The notes beneath the pieces were generated by a model. That model saw only the letters and a list, made by a program, of their open reading frames with translations. It made no database searches and had not been told where the DNA came from. Shown one piece after another: positions 16,676 to 26,032 of a stretch of 64,000 nucleotides of DNA (positions are counted from its first letter, which is position 1; each line of letters opens with the position of its first letter). Both the position numbers and the translations under genes were made by a program. The stretch comes from JBAIYU01 sp036763085 (GTDB lineage Bacteria > Bacillota > Negativicutes > DSM-1736 > Dendrosporobacteraceae), in assembly GCF_036763085.1 (NCBI RefSeq), contig NZ_JBAIYU010000011.1:19874-83873 (forward strand). The letters are read 5' to 3'.

Positions 16676-17719
16676 CTACAATGTTGCTTGAGCTTGTGAT
16701 TCACTTTTAATATCAATTTTCCATCCAGTCAGCTTAGCCGCAAGTCTAGCGTTCTGACCTTCTTTACCGATGGCAAGTGATAATTGATAATCAGGGACAA
16801 CAACCTTCGATATTTTTTCTGCCTCATTAACTTCTACTGTAACAACCTTAGCAGGACTTAGGGCATTTGCGATATATTTTGTAGGATCGGCGTTCCATTT
16901 TACAATATCAATTTTTTCGCCGCGAAGCTCATCAACAATTGTTTGAACACGCATTCCTTTATGTCCGACACAAGCACCAACTGGATCTACATTTTCATCC
17001 CTTGAATATACAGCAATCTTAGAACGTAGGCCTGGCTCACGCGCTACAGACTTTATTTCAACTATACCATCATGAATTTCAGGAACTTCCAATTCAAATA
17101 GTCTTTTCAAAAGTCCAGGATGCGTCCGTGAAACAAGGATTTGAGGACCCTTTGTAGTTTTTTTAACTTCGATGATATAGGACTTAATTCTATCTCCGTG
17201 TCTATATTGCTCTCCGGCAATTTGTTCCGATGGTGCTAGAATTGCTTCGGCTTTACCTAAATCTATAAATACATTTTTTTGCTCAATTCTTTGAACAATT
17301 CCGGTCAAAATATCGCTTTCACGATTTGAAAATTCTTCGTAAATTATTCCCCGTTCGGCTTCACGTATACGTTGAACCACAACTTGTTTTGCTGTTTGAG
17401 CTGCTATTCGACCAAAATCCTTTGGCGTAACTTCAATTTCGACTATATCGCCTAAATCATATCTGCGGTCTATAGCTTGCGCTTCATCGAGATCCATTTC
17501 TAAACGTGAATCTGTAACCGTTTCTACAATGTTTTTACGAGCAAAAACATGTATTTCACCAGTAGAACGATCCAATGATACGCGGACATTTTGCGCTGAG
17601 CCGAAATTTCGCTTATACGCCGAAATTAGTGCTGCCTCAATTGCGTCAAATAGAATTTCTGGCGCAATACCTTTTTCTTTACCAAGTTGCTCAAACGCTT
17701 GCATGAACTCTGCGTTCAC
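16676..17719 (-). CDS. nusA: Transcription termination/antitermination protein NusA
   Basis: NusA binds RNA polymerase and modulates pausing, termination and antitermination. The N-terminal polymerase-binding domain (about 1-125) is followed by an S1 domain (about 135-200) and two KH domains (about 205-345) with VGACVGHKGMRVQ and IGKEGQNARLA. The 347-aa length is typical of Firmicutes, without the C-terminal acidic repeats of enterobacteria. It starts at GTG, 8 nt after an AGGGGGA site, 30 nt after rimP. Confidence 0.96.
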   Translation of the reverse strand: MNAEFMQAFEQLGKEKGIAPEILFDAIEAALISAYKRNFGSAQNVRVSLDRSTGEIHVFARKNIVETVTDSRLEMDLDEAQAIDRRYDLGDIVEIEVTPKDFGRIAAQTAKQVVVQRIREAERGIIYEEFSNRESDILTGIVQRIEQKNVFIDLGKAEAILAPSEQIAGEQYRHGDRIKSYIIEVKKTTKGPQILVSRTHPGLLKRLFELEVPEIHDGIVEIKSVAREPGLRSKIAVYSRDENVDPVGACVGHKGMRVQTIVDELRGEKIDIVKWNADPTKYIANALSPAKVVTVEVNEAEKISKVVVPDYQLSLAIGKEGQNARLAAKLTGWKIDIKSESQAQATL

Positions 17720-17749
17720 CCAAATTCCCCCTATTCAATTGTTTACTTA

Positions 17750-18205
17750 TCAAAATTCTATATGAAGTCTAACTTGTGAAGCTTTTTCTCTAGGTACACT
17801 TAGCTCAGTACCATCTACTTCTATTTGTATATTATTGTCGATTAGGCCAACAAGTTTTCCCACTATATTTTTCTTACCATCGATTGGAGCATATGTATTT
17901 ATTTCAACCATGTCGCCAATATGCCGCGCAAAATCCTTTTCCTTTTTTAATGCTCGATCAAGTCCGGGAGATGAAACCTCAAGATAATAACTATCCTTAA
18001 TGGGATCCATCGCGTCTAATTTTTCTTCGAGCTGCTCGCTAAGCCATTGGCAATCCTCTATTTCTATACCGCCTTCCTTATCAAGAAAAACACGTAAGTA
18101 CCAATCACGCTCTTTTACATATTCAACATCAACCAGCTCGATATTTGTGCCAGCTAACATTTCACTCGCTAAACTTTCAACAAGTTCTTCTATACGATTG
18201 GACAT
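17750..18205 (-). CDS. rimP: Ribosome maturation factor RimP
   Basis: RimP is needed for 30S maturation. The 151-aa protein has the two-domain layout: GTNIELVDVEYVKERDWYLRVFLD in the first half, LEVSSPGLDRALK in the middle, and a C-terminal Sm-like barrel. It is the first gene of the nusA-infB cluster. A strong AGGAGGTGCAG site precedes the ATG. Confidence 0.95.
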   Translation of the reverse strand: MSNRIEELVESLASEMLAGTNIELVDVEYVKERDWYLRVFLDKEGGIEIEDCQWLSEQLEEKLDAMDPIKDSYYLEVSSPGLDRALKKEKDFARHIGDMVEINTYAPIDGKKNIVGKLVGLIDNNIQIEVDGTELSVPREKASQVRLHIEF

Positions 18206-18307
18206 ACTGCACCTCCTACCATAAATGTATTTATCCTTTATTCTTACCTAATAAGGCATATGCTTATACCCTATATTTGGCAGGTCAAAAAATACGGAAA
18301 TAAGATT

Positions 18308-18330
18308 AAAGAGTGGGTCTAAACCCACTC
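18308..18330 (-). terminator. Terminator between polC and rimP
   Basis: The stem GAGTGGGT/ACCCACTC (18311-18318 with 18323-18330, 4-nt loop) is flanked by A and T runs on both sides. On the minus strand it ends polC transcripts, with a moderate TTTAATC tail; in the plus direction the TTTTTT tail is stronger. Confidence 0.75.
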
Positions 18331-18406
18331 TTTTTTGCGCACCCAATTATTACCGAGTTTATTATAACACTATGGGCTAGTTTTTACAACATAAAACTGG
18401 CAGTTC

Positions 18407-21400
18407 TTAACCAAAGAGCATCATTTGATCAGTCTCTGACAAGTCACCAAGACACCCATGACCACGCAATATATCTATAACTGTCTTTGAAACACGGCTG
18501 CGCACCCTAAGATCTTCAATTGATGAGAACGCCCTTTCCTGTCTTGCGGAAACTATGTTTTGGGCTGCCGAATCTCCCAGACCCTGTAAAGAGGCAAGCG
18601 GTGGCAGCAAACCCTGATCAACAATTAAGAACTTAGTAGCATCAGACTTATATAAGTCTACATTATAGAATATAAATGAGCGCAAGTACATTTCCAAGGC
18701 CATTTCTACTATAGTCTGCATACTTTTTTCTTTGGCAGTCAAAGTATTGCCCTTTTGTTCAAACTCGGTAAGTTTATTTCTTAAAGACTGCTCGCCTTTA
18801 ACTACTAAGTCAGCGTCAAACTCCGTCGCCCTTACGGTAAAGTAAGCGGCATAAAAAGGCAGTGGATAATGTATTTTGCAATAGGCAATTCTAAACGCCA
18901 TCATTACATAAGCAACGGCATGGGCTTTTGGAAACATATATTTAATCTTTTGACATGATTCAATATACCAATCAGGCACATTCTTTTCACGCATTTTTGC
19001 AACATCTTCTGGCTTGACTCCTTTACCTTTTCGAACGCCTTCCATTATCTTGAAAGCGTCCTGGGGGTCTAGGCCCTTATGAATTAGGTATACCATAATA
19101 TCGTCACGTGCTGATATTGCCTCTGATAATTTGGCCGTTCCCGCTTTAATTAATTCTTGCGCATTATTAAGCCAGACATCAGTACCGTGAGAAAAACCAC
19201 TTATTCGTACAAGTTCGCTGAACGTTTTGGGCTTAGTATCATCAAGCATTTGACGAACAAACTTTGTGCCAAATTCAGGTATGCCAAACGTGCCAACGGT
19301 ACTTCCTAATTGCGCTGGACTTAAGTTAAGAGCCTTAGTTGAAGAAAATAAACTCATAGTTTCTTGGTCATCAAATGGAATAGTTTTAGGGTCTCGACCA
19401 GTTAGATCCTCGAGCATTTTAATTACTGTCGGATCATCGTGGCCGAGAATATCTAGTTTTACTAGCCTGCTGCTTATTGAATGGTAGTCAAAATGAGTAG
19501 TAATCGTAGATGAGTTTTTATCATCAGCAGGACGTTGAATAGGTGTAAAATGATGGACATCCATGTCACGGGGCACTACCATTATACCGCCTGGATGTTG
19601 ACCAGTAGTACGTTTCACACCCGTACATCCTTCGATAAGACTGTTTATATAGGCATTACGTACGTTGACACTTTTTTCTGAATGATAGTTTTTTATATAT
19701 CCGAAAGCAGTTTTGTCAGCGATTGTTGCTATCGTACCTGCTCTAAAAACATTATCTTTACCAAATAACTCTTCCGTATACTTGTGAGCAACTGGCTGGT
19801 AATCACCCGAAAAATTCAAATCAATATCAGGTACTTTATCGCCATGGAACCCCATAAATACAGCAAACGGTATATCATGTCCGTCTTTGGTCATCATAGT
19901 TCCACACGATGGGCAATTCTTATCAGGCAAATCAAATCCGCCTCCGTAGCTTCCGTCTGTAATAAACTCACTGAACTTGCATTTTGGGCAAGACCAATGC
20001 GGAGGAAGAGGATTTACTTCAGTTATATTGGTCATAGTTGCAACAAAGGACGAACCAACAGAACCCCTTGACCCAACCAAATACCCATCATCCAAGGATT
20101 TTTTAACTAGCTTATGGGCAATAAGGTATAACACAGCAAAACCATTATTAATTATAGAATTCAACTCATAATTCAAACGTGATGCAACTATTTCCGGCAA
20201 TGGACTGCCGTATAATAACTCAGCCTGCTGATAAGACATATTTCGTATCTGATCTTCGGCACCGGGAATTTGTGGAGAATACAATTCATCAGGGATAGGT
20301 TTAAAACTATCAATCATATTAGCGATTAGTTGAGGATTTTGTACAACCGTTTCATAAGCTTTTTCTTTGCCTAAATATTTAAACTCCTCAAGCATTTCTT
20401 CTGTTGTGCGGAAATATAACGGCGGTTGATTGTCAGCATCGGAAAAGCCCTTACCAGCCATTAGAATTCTTCTATATACCTCATCTTCAGGATTTAAAAA
20501 ATGCACGTCACAGGTAGCGACTACAGGTCTATCTAATTTCGCGCCAATTTCACAAACCTTTAGATTAATCTTTCTTAGTTCCTCATCATCACGTACTATG
20601 CCTTCCCGAACAAGAAATGCATTGTTCGCAATTGGCTGTATTTCTAAGTAATCATAGAAATCAGCAATCTTAAGTAATTCTTCGTCAGAACGGCCATTTA
20701 TTATGGCTTGGATAAGCTCGCCAGCTTCACAAGCAGAACCGAATATTAGTCCTTCACGAAGCTCGGCAAGAACAGCACGAGGAATTCTAGGTGTTCGATG
20801 AAGAAATTTCAAATGTGATAAAGAAACTAATCTATATAAATTCCGAAGCCCAATGGCATTTTGGGCTAAAATTACGATATGATTAGCTTGATTAATCTCT
20901 TTTTCAAATAGGTAGCCTTCCATACCATATATTACTTTTATTTTGGCTTTAGCGGCAACTTCACAAGCTTCAGGGAAAGCCTGGACAACTCCATGATCAG
21001 TAATAGCAATTGCTGAATGTCCCCATTTAGCTGCCGTATTAATTAAATTTTTTACAGAAACTACTGCGTCCATATTACTCATTTGGGTATGCGCATGAAG
21101 TTCAACCCTTTTTTCTAGTGCATTATCTTTGCGCTCAAAAACATCTACTCGGTACATACTATCGGCAAAAATCACCAACTCGTTTGCAAATTTATCAAAC
21201 TGTACAGTACCTTTTACTTTTGCACTCATACCTTTTTTTATCGACGAGCTAACTTTGTCAAATTTTTCTTTATCATCAAAAAAAACCTTAGCACTTAAAC
21301 CATCAGTTGAATCAGCTACATCAAACGTCAAGAGGAAGCGTCCTGAGCGAAGCTCGCGAGTTTCAAAATTGATTATTTTCCCCTCAATAACAATATTTCT

Positions 21401-22069
21401 AGCTTCGTCTTGAATTGTATTAATTGGCTGAGGGGATTCCTTTATATTTCGCCCAAAAATAAGGGGACTGGAGACTTCTTGTACCTTTGTTGTTTTATTG
21501 TCATTTAAAGCCTCAAGATATTCCGGTGTAAGCAGATCTTCCTCGTTTTCACTTATTATGTTTTCAGCATTTGTTATACATTCAACTTCACATTGCTGAT
21601 TAAACTCTTGCAAAATATAACTTTTAATACCGTTAATTATTCCATGTGTCTGAAAAATTTCGGACGAAAGTTCCCCAGCCGTCTCTATAACTAATTTGCT
21701 GCCATCAAAAGACCTTTTAGCACTGATTAGAAGATGTTTTACGGTTGGATTATTATTTGAAACATTATCTACAAAATCAGGCCACTCATTTTCAATATAA
21801 GTTTTCAGTACCTTTAATTTTTGAATAAAGCGGACTTCTTTAATGCCGCAATCACTGCAAAGTTTTTTCGCAGCGAGAGTCAAAAGGTTTTCCGGCAATT
21901 TTGTTTCAGTATCTACATAGACCTCCCAGCAATGTCGTTTAGTATCTATGTTAACTTTAGCTATCCGACATTGTCGCAAAAGATCTTTATCAGCTTCTTT
22001 TATTGGCAAACTGGATACAAAAACCCAGAAGTTTTCGCAATTATTAGGTACAATGCAGTAACTATGCAT
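18407..22069 (-). CDS. polC: DNA polymerase III alpha subunit, PolC type, without exonuclease insert
   Basis: PolC is the main replicative polymerase of Firmicutes. Visible in order are an N-terminal domain, an OB-fold (about residues 228-310), and a PHP domain opening with HAHTQMS (about 325-331). A Cys4 zinc motif (CPKC...CPSC) follows, then palm motif PDIDLNFSG and a C-terminal helix-hairpin-helix region. The DnaQ-type 3'-5' exonuclease normally inserted in PHP, with its ETTG motif, is absent: the PHP sequence runs from IYGMEGYLFEK straight to HIVILAQN. This accounts for about 1220 aa instead of about 1440. The start is uncertain: an AGAGGT site favours ATG at 22069, but ATG at 22117 and TTG at 22129 are in frame. 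Confidence 0.95.
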   Translation of the reverse strand: MHSYCIVPNNCENFWVFVSSLPIKEADKDLLRQCRIAKVNIDTKRHCWEVYVDTETKLPENLLTLAAKKLCSDCGIKEVRFIQKLKVLKTYIENEWPDFVDNVSNNNPTVKHLLISAKRSFDGSKLVIETAGELSSEIFQTHGIINGIKSYILQEFNQQCEVECITNAENIISENEEDLLTPEYLEALNDNKTTKVQEVSSPLIFGRNIKESPQPINTIQDEARNIVIEGKIINFETRELRSGRFLLTFDVADSTDGLSAKVFFDDKEKFDKVSSSIKKGMSAKVKGTVQFDKFANELVIFADSMYRVDVFERKDNALEKRVELHAHTQMSNMDAVVSVKNLINTAAKWGHSAIAITDHGVVQAFPEACEVAAKAKIKVIYGMEGYLFEKEINQANHIVILAQNAIGLRNLYRLVSLSHLKFLHRTPRIPRAVLAELREGLIFGSACEAGELIQAIINGRSDEELLKIADFYDYLEIQPIANNAFLVREGIVRDDEELRKINLKVCEIGAKLDRPVVATCDVHFLNPEDEVYRRILMAGKGFSDADNQPPLYFRTTEEMLEEFKYLGKEKAYETVVQNPQLIANMIDSFKPIPDELYSPQIPGAEDQIRNMSYQQAELLYGSPLPEIVASRLNYELNSIINNGFAVLYLIAHKLVKKSLDDGYLVGSRGSVGSSFVATMTNITEVNPLPPHWSCPKCKFSEFITDGSYGGGFDLPDKNCPSCGTMMTKDGHDIPFAVFMGFHGDKVPDIDLNFSGDYQPVAHKYTEELFGKDNVFRAGTIATIADKTAFGYIKNYHSEKSVNVRNAYINSLIEGCTGVKRTTGQHPGGIMVVPRDMDVHHFTPIQRPADDKNSSTITTHFDYHSISSRLVKLDILGHDDPTVIKMLEDLTGRDPKTIPFDDQETMSLFSSTKALNLSPAQLGSTVGTFGIPEFGTKFVRQMLDDTKPKTFSELVRISGFSHGTDVWLNNAQELIKAGTAKLSEAISARDDIMVYLIHKGLDPQDAFKIMEGVRKGKGVKPEDVAKMREKNVPDWYIESCQKIKYMFPKAHAVAYVMMAFRIAYCKIHYPLPFYAAYFTVRATEFDADLVVKGEQSLRNKLTEFEQKGNTLTAKEKSMQTIVEMALEMYLRSFIFYNVDLYKSDATKFLIVDQGLLPPLASLQGLGDSAAQNIVSARQERAFSSIEDLRVRSRVSKTVIDILRGHGCLGDLSETDQMMLFG

Positions 22070-22220
22070 TTCCAGAGGACCTCTTTCTTTTAGTGATACA
22101 ACTTTATATTTTAGCATAGGCGCAAACAATCGTCACTGAGGAAATATTTTTTTGATATCTATTGCCTAAGCTGCAAGATTAAGTTATCTTAATTTTATTA
22201 CATAACAAGAAGGTGTTTTC

Positions 22221-22559
22221 GTGAATATACAAATTTTTGGCATTAAAAAATGTCAGGACACCAAAAAAGCGGAAAGGTATTTTAAAGAACGAAAAATCAA
22301 ATTTCAATATGTTGATCTAACAATAAGGGGACTAAGCAAAGGTGAGCTAAATAGCGTTAAGACTGTCATTGGTATCGACAATCTAATAGATAAAGCCGGC
22401 AAGCTATATCAGCAAAAGAATTTGAAGTATATTATTCACGATGTCGAAACAGTGTTGTTAAATGAGCCACTCTTGCTAAAAACCCCTATTGTAAGAAATG
22501 GCAGTAAAGCGACTGTAGGGTATAATCCTGACATATGGCAAGAGTGGATAAAAGGATAG
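22221..22559 (+). CDS. ArsC/Spx-family thioredoxin-fold protein
   Basis: The 112-aa protein matches the arsenate reductase-like (YffB/ArsC/Spx) family: FGIKKCQDTKKAERYF at the N-terminus with one active-site Cys (residue 12), and TPIVRNGSKATVGY in the second half. True ArsC enzymes need extra thiols or glutaredoxin; Spx proteins have CxxC and contact RNA polymerase. Here only one Cys is present, so it is more likely a reductase-like protein than Spx. Start is GTG after AAGAAGG. It is divergent from polC and ends in a strong terminator shared with cobC. Confidence 0.75.
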   Translation: MNIQIFGIKKCQDTKKAERYFKERKIKFQYVDLTIRGLSKGELNSVKTVIGIDNLIDKAGKLYQQKNLKYIIHDVETVLLNEPLLLKTPIVRNGSKATVGYNPDIWQEWIKG

Positions 22560-22572
22560 TATACAAAGCTTC

Positions 22573-22613
22573 AAAGAACCTCTTATCAGAAAACGATAAG
22601 AGGTTCTTTCTAA
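22573..22613 (+). terminator. Terminator between the ArsC-like gene and cobC
   Basis: A 15-bp perfect stem (22573-22587 with 22595-22609) and 7-nt loop lie between two convergent genes. The plus-strand tail is T-rich; on the minus strand it may also stop the cobalamin operon. Confidence 0.85.
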
Positions 22614-22653
22614 TTACATTAAGGTTCGTATTAAGAATAAAGTTGATTATACT

Positions 22654-23262
22654 TTAAAAATTTAGATGATGATTATCATTAATCAGGGAAACCATAGTTC
22701 GTTCCGGATAATATTCAATGATATTTACTGCCGTATTATCTTGTTTTATATTCCACACTCGATTTAGATGAATATCAAGTGCTGCACAAATGAGTGTTCT
22801 TATTGTACCACCATGTGAAACCACAATAATAGTTTCATTATTATGTTTTGCAACTAATTCATCTATAGCTCTTTGGGCACGTTCTTTTAGTTCACGAAAG
22901 GTCTCCCCTCCCGGAATACGTATTTCGTCTGGATGGGTAAAAAGTTTACCCATTACATCGGGCCAGCCTTCGTTAATTTTATTATAATTCAGACCTTCCC
23001 ACTCCCCAAAAGAAATCTCTCTGAATTCTGGAACAGCTATCACCGGAAGTTTATGGTTCTCGGCGATATATTCTGCCGTTTTGTATGCTCGGCTTAAATC
23101 ACTGGCATAGATGGCAGATACTTGAATGTCTTTAAGGCGCTGTGAAACTTTTTTAGCTTGACTAATGCCTAAATCAGTCAATTCAATATCGGTGTGACCT
23201 TGATATTTTAACTCTAGATTCCAAAATGTTTGTCCATGGCGAACTAATATTATTTTTGTCAC
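22654..23262 (-). CDS. cobC: Alpha-ribazole phosphatase (histidine phosphatase family)
   Basis: CobC removes the 5' phosphate from alpha-ribazole phosphate or adenosylcobalamin phosphate at the end of nucleotide-loop assembly. LVRHGQTFWN (about 5-14) holds the catalytic His, and SHGGTIRTL supplies the second His. The family is broad, so the specific role rests on context: it is the last gene of the cobalamin operon and overlaps cobD by 4 nt. Length is 202 aa. Confidence 0.85.
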   Translation of the reverse strand: MTKIILVRHGQTFWNLELKYQGHTDIELTDLGISQAKKVSQRLKDIQVSAIYASDLSRAYKTAEYIAENHKLPVIAVPEFREISFGEWEGLNYNKINEGWPDVMGKLFTHPDEIRIPGGETFRELKERAQRAIDELVAKHNNETIIVVSHGGTIRTLICAALDIHLNRVWNIKQDNTAVNIIEYYPERTMVSLINDNHHLNF

Positions 23263-24362
23263 TCTTCATCACCTACTATCGATTCTTTTAATGATTCAAT
23301 AATCAATGAATTTTGGACTGGCAGTTTAACGGCTAAACGAATATAAAATGGCGATAGTCCGGGATAGTTAGCACAGTCACGAATTAGAAATCCTCTTTCA
23401 TACATTCTTTGGCTAAGTTCTGCAGACATTAAACCAGTATTTTCAATATTTATCAAGATGAAATTTACCGAAGGAAAATGCACTTTAAGACCTTGAATAC
23501 TGCATAGATCTTTATAGAACTGTTGTTTAGCTGACCCGATTATTTCTTTAGTTTTAATTCGGTAGTCGATATTCTTGAGTGCAGCAACTCCTGCAGATTG
23601 TGCTAAAGTATTAGCGTTCCAAGGATCTTTCCCTAGATCAAGCAATTTAGCTAACTCGGTTGATGTTAAGGTAAATCCTAACCTTAAGCCGGGTATTGCA
23701 TAAAATTTAGTCAGTGAGTGTAGTATTACTAAGTTATCATATGACTTTATCAAATCACGACAAGTGTGTTGATTGTCATCAGGCAGAAAATCAATAAAAG
23801 ACTCATCAACGACCACAAGGCAGTTCGATTTTTGAGCGGACCTAATGAGTAACTCCAAGTCTTTTTTCGGTAATATTGTTCCAGTAGGATTGTTTGGATT
23901 GCCTATAAATACGATATCAAATTCATCCATAATCGGGATTATTTTTGAAACGTCAATTGTAAAATTAGTATTTTCGCATAAGTAATAATACTCTACTTCA
24001 GCTTTACTGGCTTTGGCTGCACGTTCATACTCGCTAAAAGACGGCGCGGGGATAAGTACCCGTTTTGGTTTAACTAGATGACATAGTACGTATAATAATT
24101 CGACTGCTCCGTTTCCAACAGTAATACTCGCATAATCAACATTATAGTATTTAGAAATTGCAGTTTTTAAGTCATGAGCATCAGGGTCTGGATAGTGAAT
24201 AATTTTATCTAAAGAAGAGATTATAGATTCTCTAACATTGTCGGCTAAACCTAGCGGATTTATATTAGCGCTAAAATCTATGAAATCAATTGAACTGGTA
24301 TTTTTGTTCCTTGCAGCTTTGAAAATATTTCCGCCATGCTCAAAGGAGTTTTTTCTGGTCAT
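23259..24362 (-). CDS. cobD: Threonine-phosphate decarboxylase
   Basis: This PLP enzyme decarboxylates L-threonine phosphate to (R)-1-amino-2-propanol phosphate, the linker between the corrin ring and the nucleotide loop. It belongs to fold-type I aminotransferases related to HisC. DFSANINPLG near the start, GNPNNPTG (about 155), and the PLP lysine in SLTKFYAIPGLRLGF (about 218) are visible. Length is 367 aa. It overlaps pduX by 23 nt, fitting consecutive reactions (kinase, then decarboxylase). Confidence 0.9.
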   Translation of the reverse strand: MTRKNSFEHGGNIFKAARNKNTSSIDFIDFSANINPLGLADNVRESIISSLDKIIHYPDPDAHDLKTAISKYYNVDYASITVGNGAVELLYVLCHLVKPKRVLIPAPSFSEYERAAKASKAEVEYYYLCENTNFTIDVSKIIPIMDEFDIVFIGNPNNPTGTILPKKDLELLIRSAQKSNCLVVVDESFIDFLPDDNQHTCRDLIKSYDNLVILHSLTKFYAIPGLRLGFTLTSTELAKLLDLGKDPWNANTLAQSAGVAALKNIDYRIKTKEIIGSAKQQFYKDLCSIQGLKVHFPSVNFILINIENTGLMSAELSQRMYERGFLIRDCANYPGLSPFYIRLAVKLPVQNSLIIESLKESIVGDEE

Positions 24363-25236
24363 TTATATCACCTACTAAGTGTAGTCCCCCTGAAATAAGC
24401 TGGACTGTTTGCAAAAATTTAATATCAGGGCAGCAATCTTGAAGTGCAATCAAACAATCATCATATTTATCCATAAGATTTGAATTAAACATTACGCCGA
24501 CAACCGTCCCACTATGGGCAACATTTACACCAATTGCCCCATAGCGATCTGAAATCTTAATAATTTTTTCTAAATACGGCTTATATAAAATGGTTTGATT
24601 GGCAAGTGCACTCATAGTCGCACCTTTTGCTATCAAGTATGCATCACTTTTGCTCAATCCTCTTTTGACTAAGGAAAGAGCTTGCTGCACTTGATGTTCT
24701 TTTTCAGTATTTAATTTCACCAGATCTTTTCGGCGGTTAAAATATAGTGTGTCTACTTCTCCTCCGCCGTCAAAGACTGCAATAGTTATTGCTGGTGGAT
24801 TACCTAAAGAGCTCGTGTTGTATCCTAAAACATGATCAAACATTACAATACCGGGAAAAAAAATTCCATCGGTAGGTTCAATTGAAATTGCAATACGTGC
24901 TATTTCGTCAGGTGTTAAAGTTTTCCCAAAAGAAATTGCTACTGCTTGGGATGCAGCGCTGATATCAGCACTGCTTGAGGCCATACCTTTACCTTGAGGT
25001 AAGTTTGATGTTACTGTAATTTGAAAATTTACGTTAGATATGTTTAGATATTTCAAAGTCTTTTTGACTGCTAGTTTAGTTTTCTCCCCAGCATCTAAAT
25101 GCTGCGAAGAGCAGCTAGGTGTTACGATTGCTTTGGAATAAATATTGATTGGGCAAGTGATAAGGAAGTTATTGCCGCCAATTGTCCCTTGAACTAATTC
25201 ACCACATGAACCTGGGGCTTTTACACATGCAAACAT
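24340..25236 (-). CDS. pduX: L-threonine kinase (PduX-like, GHMP family)
   Basis: PduX phosphorylates L-threonine to feed CobD in aminopropanol linker synthesis. APGSCGELVQG near the N-terminus is the PduX signature, and LPQGKGMASSSADI (about 85) is the GHMP kinase ATP loop. The frame starts at a TTG, but GGAG lies 6 nt before the ATG at 25236, giving 298 aa. Its presence next to cobD supports this linker route rather than ethanolamine-type cobamides. Confidence 0.88.
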   Translation of the reverse strand: MFACVKAPGSCGELVQGTIGGNNFLITCPINIYSKAIVTPSCSSQHLDAGEKTKLAVKKTLKYLNISNVNFQITVTSNLPQGKGMASSSADISAASQAVAISFGKTLTPDEIARIAISIEPTDGIFFPGIVMFDHVLGYNTSSLGNPPAITIAVFDGGGEVDTLYFNRRKDLVKLNTEKEHQVQQALSLVKRGLSKSDAYLIAKGATMSALANQTILYKPYLEKIIKISDRYGAIGVNVAHSGTVVGVMFNSNLMDKYDDCLIALQDCCPDIKFLQTVQLISGGLHLVGDINDQKKLL

Positions 25237-25263
25237 ATATATCTCCAATAGTGCTTTTATTTT

Positions 25264-26010
25264 TTAGAACAGAAACACAAAGAGTATCAGCACCTCAGTT
25301 AATTCTGTCAGGGCGCCATAAACGTCGCCAGTCAGTCCACCAATCAAATTTGTAATATACTTGGAAAATAAGTACGCAAATACCGATGCTGCTAAAAAAC
25401 ACAGTATGGCTTTACCACCAGTTAGCAAGACAATTAAAAGTGTTAGTACAGTTGAGATGAGCAGTGTCTTTTTGTCTGCAAACTCAGCAAAAGCCTTGCC
25501 TATTCCGTCAGGCTTGGCATAAGGAAAAGCAGTAATACCTACTACCATCGCAAAACGGCCTAATATCGGCATTAAAAAAAGTGAAGTTGGTAAAATCGAT
25601 GGCGATATATCAAGAATTAAAGACCACTTTATCAGGACGAGCAAACAAAAGGCCATAACACCATTTGCGCCGACCCTGCTGTCTTTCATTATTTCCAACA
25701 TACGTTCCCGTGAACGTCCAGAAAATATTCCGTCCATGGTATCCATAAAACCGTCGCAGTGCAATCCTCCGGTAAGGATTACTGTAAATAAAAGTAAAAC
25801 TGCAGCGCTAACATTGGGCGGGATGTAAATTCCAATCGAGGGTAATATACTTTCAAATAGATGGCTAATTGCCGCAAAGACTAAACCCAAGACTGCTCCT
25901 ATTAAGGGGAAATATTTTACACTGCGTCCAAAGCTTTTCGGAGACCACTCTGTTTGTTTTATAATATATATACGAGTCAAAAATTGCAAGCCAGTAATAA
26001 AGTCATACAT
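25264..26010 (-). CDS. cobS: Adenosylcobinamide-GDP ribazoletransferase
   Basis: CobS joins activated adenosylcobinamide-GDP with the lower-ligand nucleotide in the membrane. The 248-aa protein has several hydrophobic segments and the conserved GGLHCDGFMDTMDGIFSGRSRERMLEIMKDS block (residues about 60-95), with its metal-binding acidic residues. AGGAG precedes the ATG. It follows cbiB by 22 nt. Confidence 0.94.
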   Translation of the reverse strand: MYDFITGLQFLTRIYIIKQTEWSPKSFGRSVKYFPLIGAVLGLVFAAISHLFESILPSIGIYIPPNVSAAVLLLFTVILTGGLHCDGFMDTMDGIFSGRSRERMLEIMKDSRVGANGVMAFCLLVLIKWSLILDISPSILPTSLFLMPILGRFAMVVGITAFPYAKPDGIGKAFAEFADKKTLLISTVLTLLIVLLTGGKAILCFLAASVFAYLFSKYITNLIGGLTGDVYGALTELTEVLILFVFLF

Positions 26011-26032
26011 TTATCTCTTAAATCTCCTCAAG

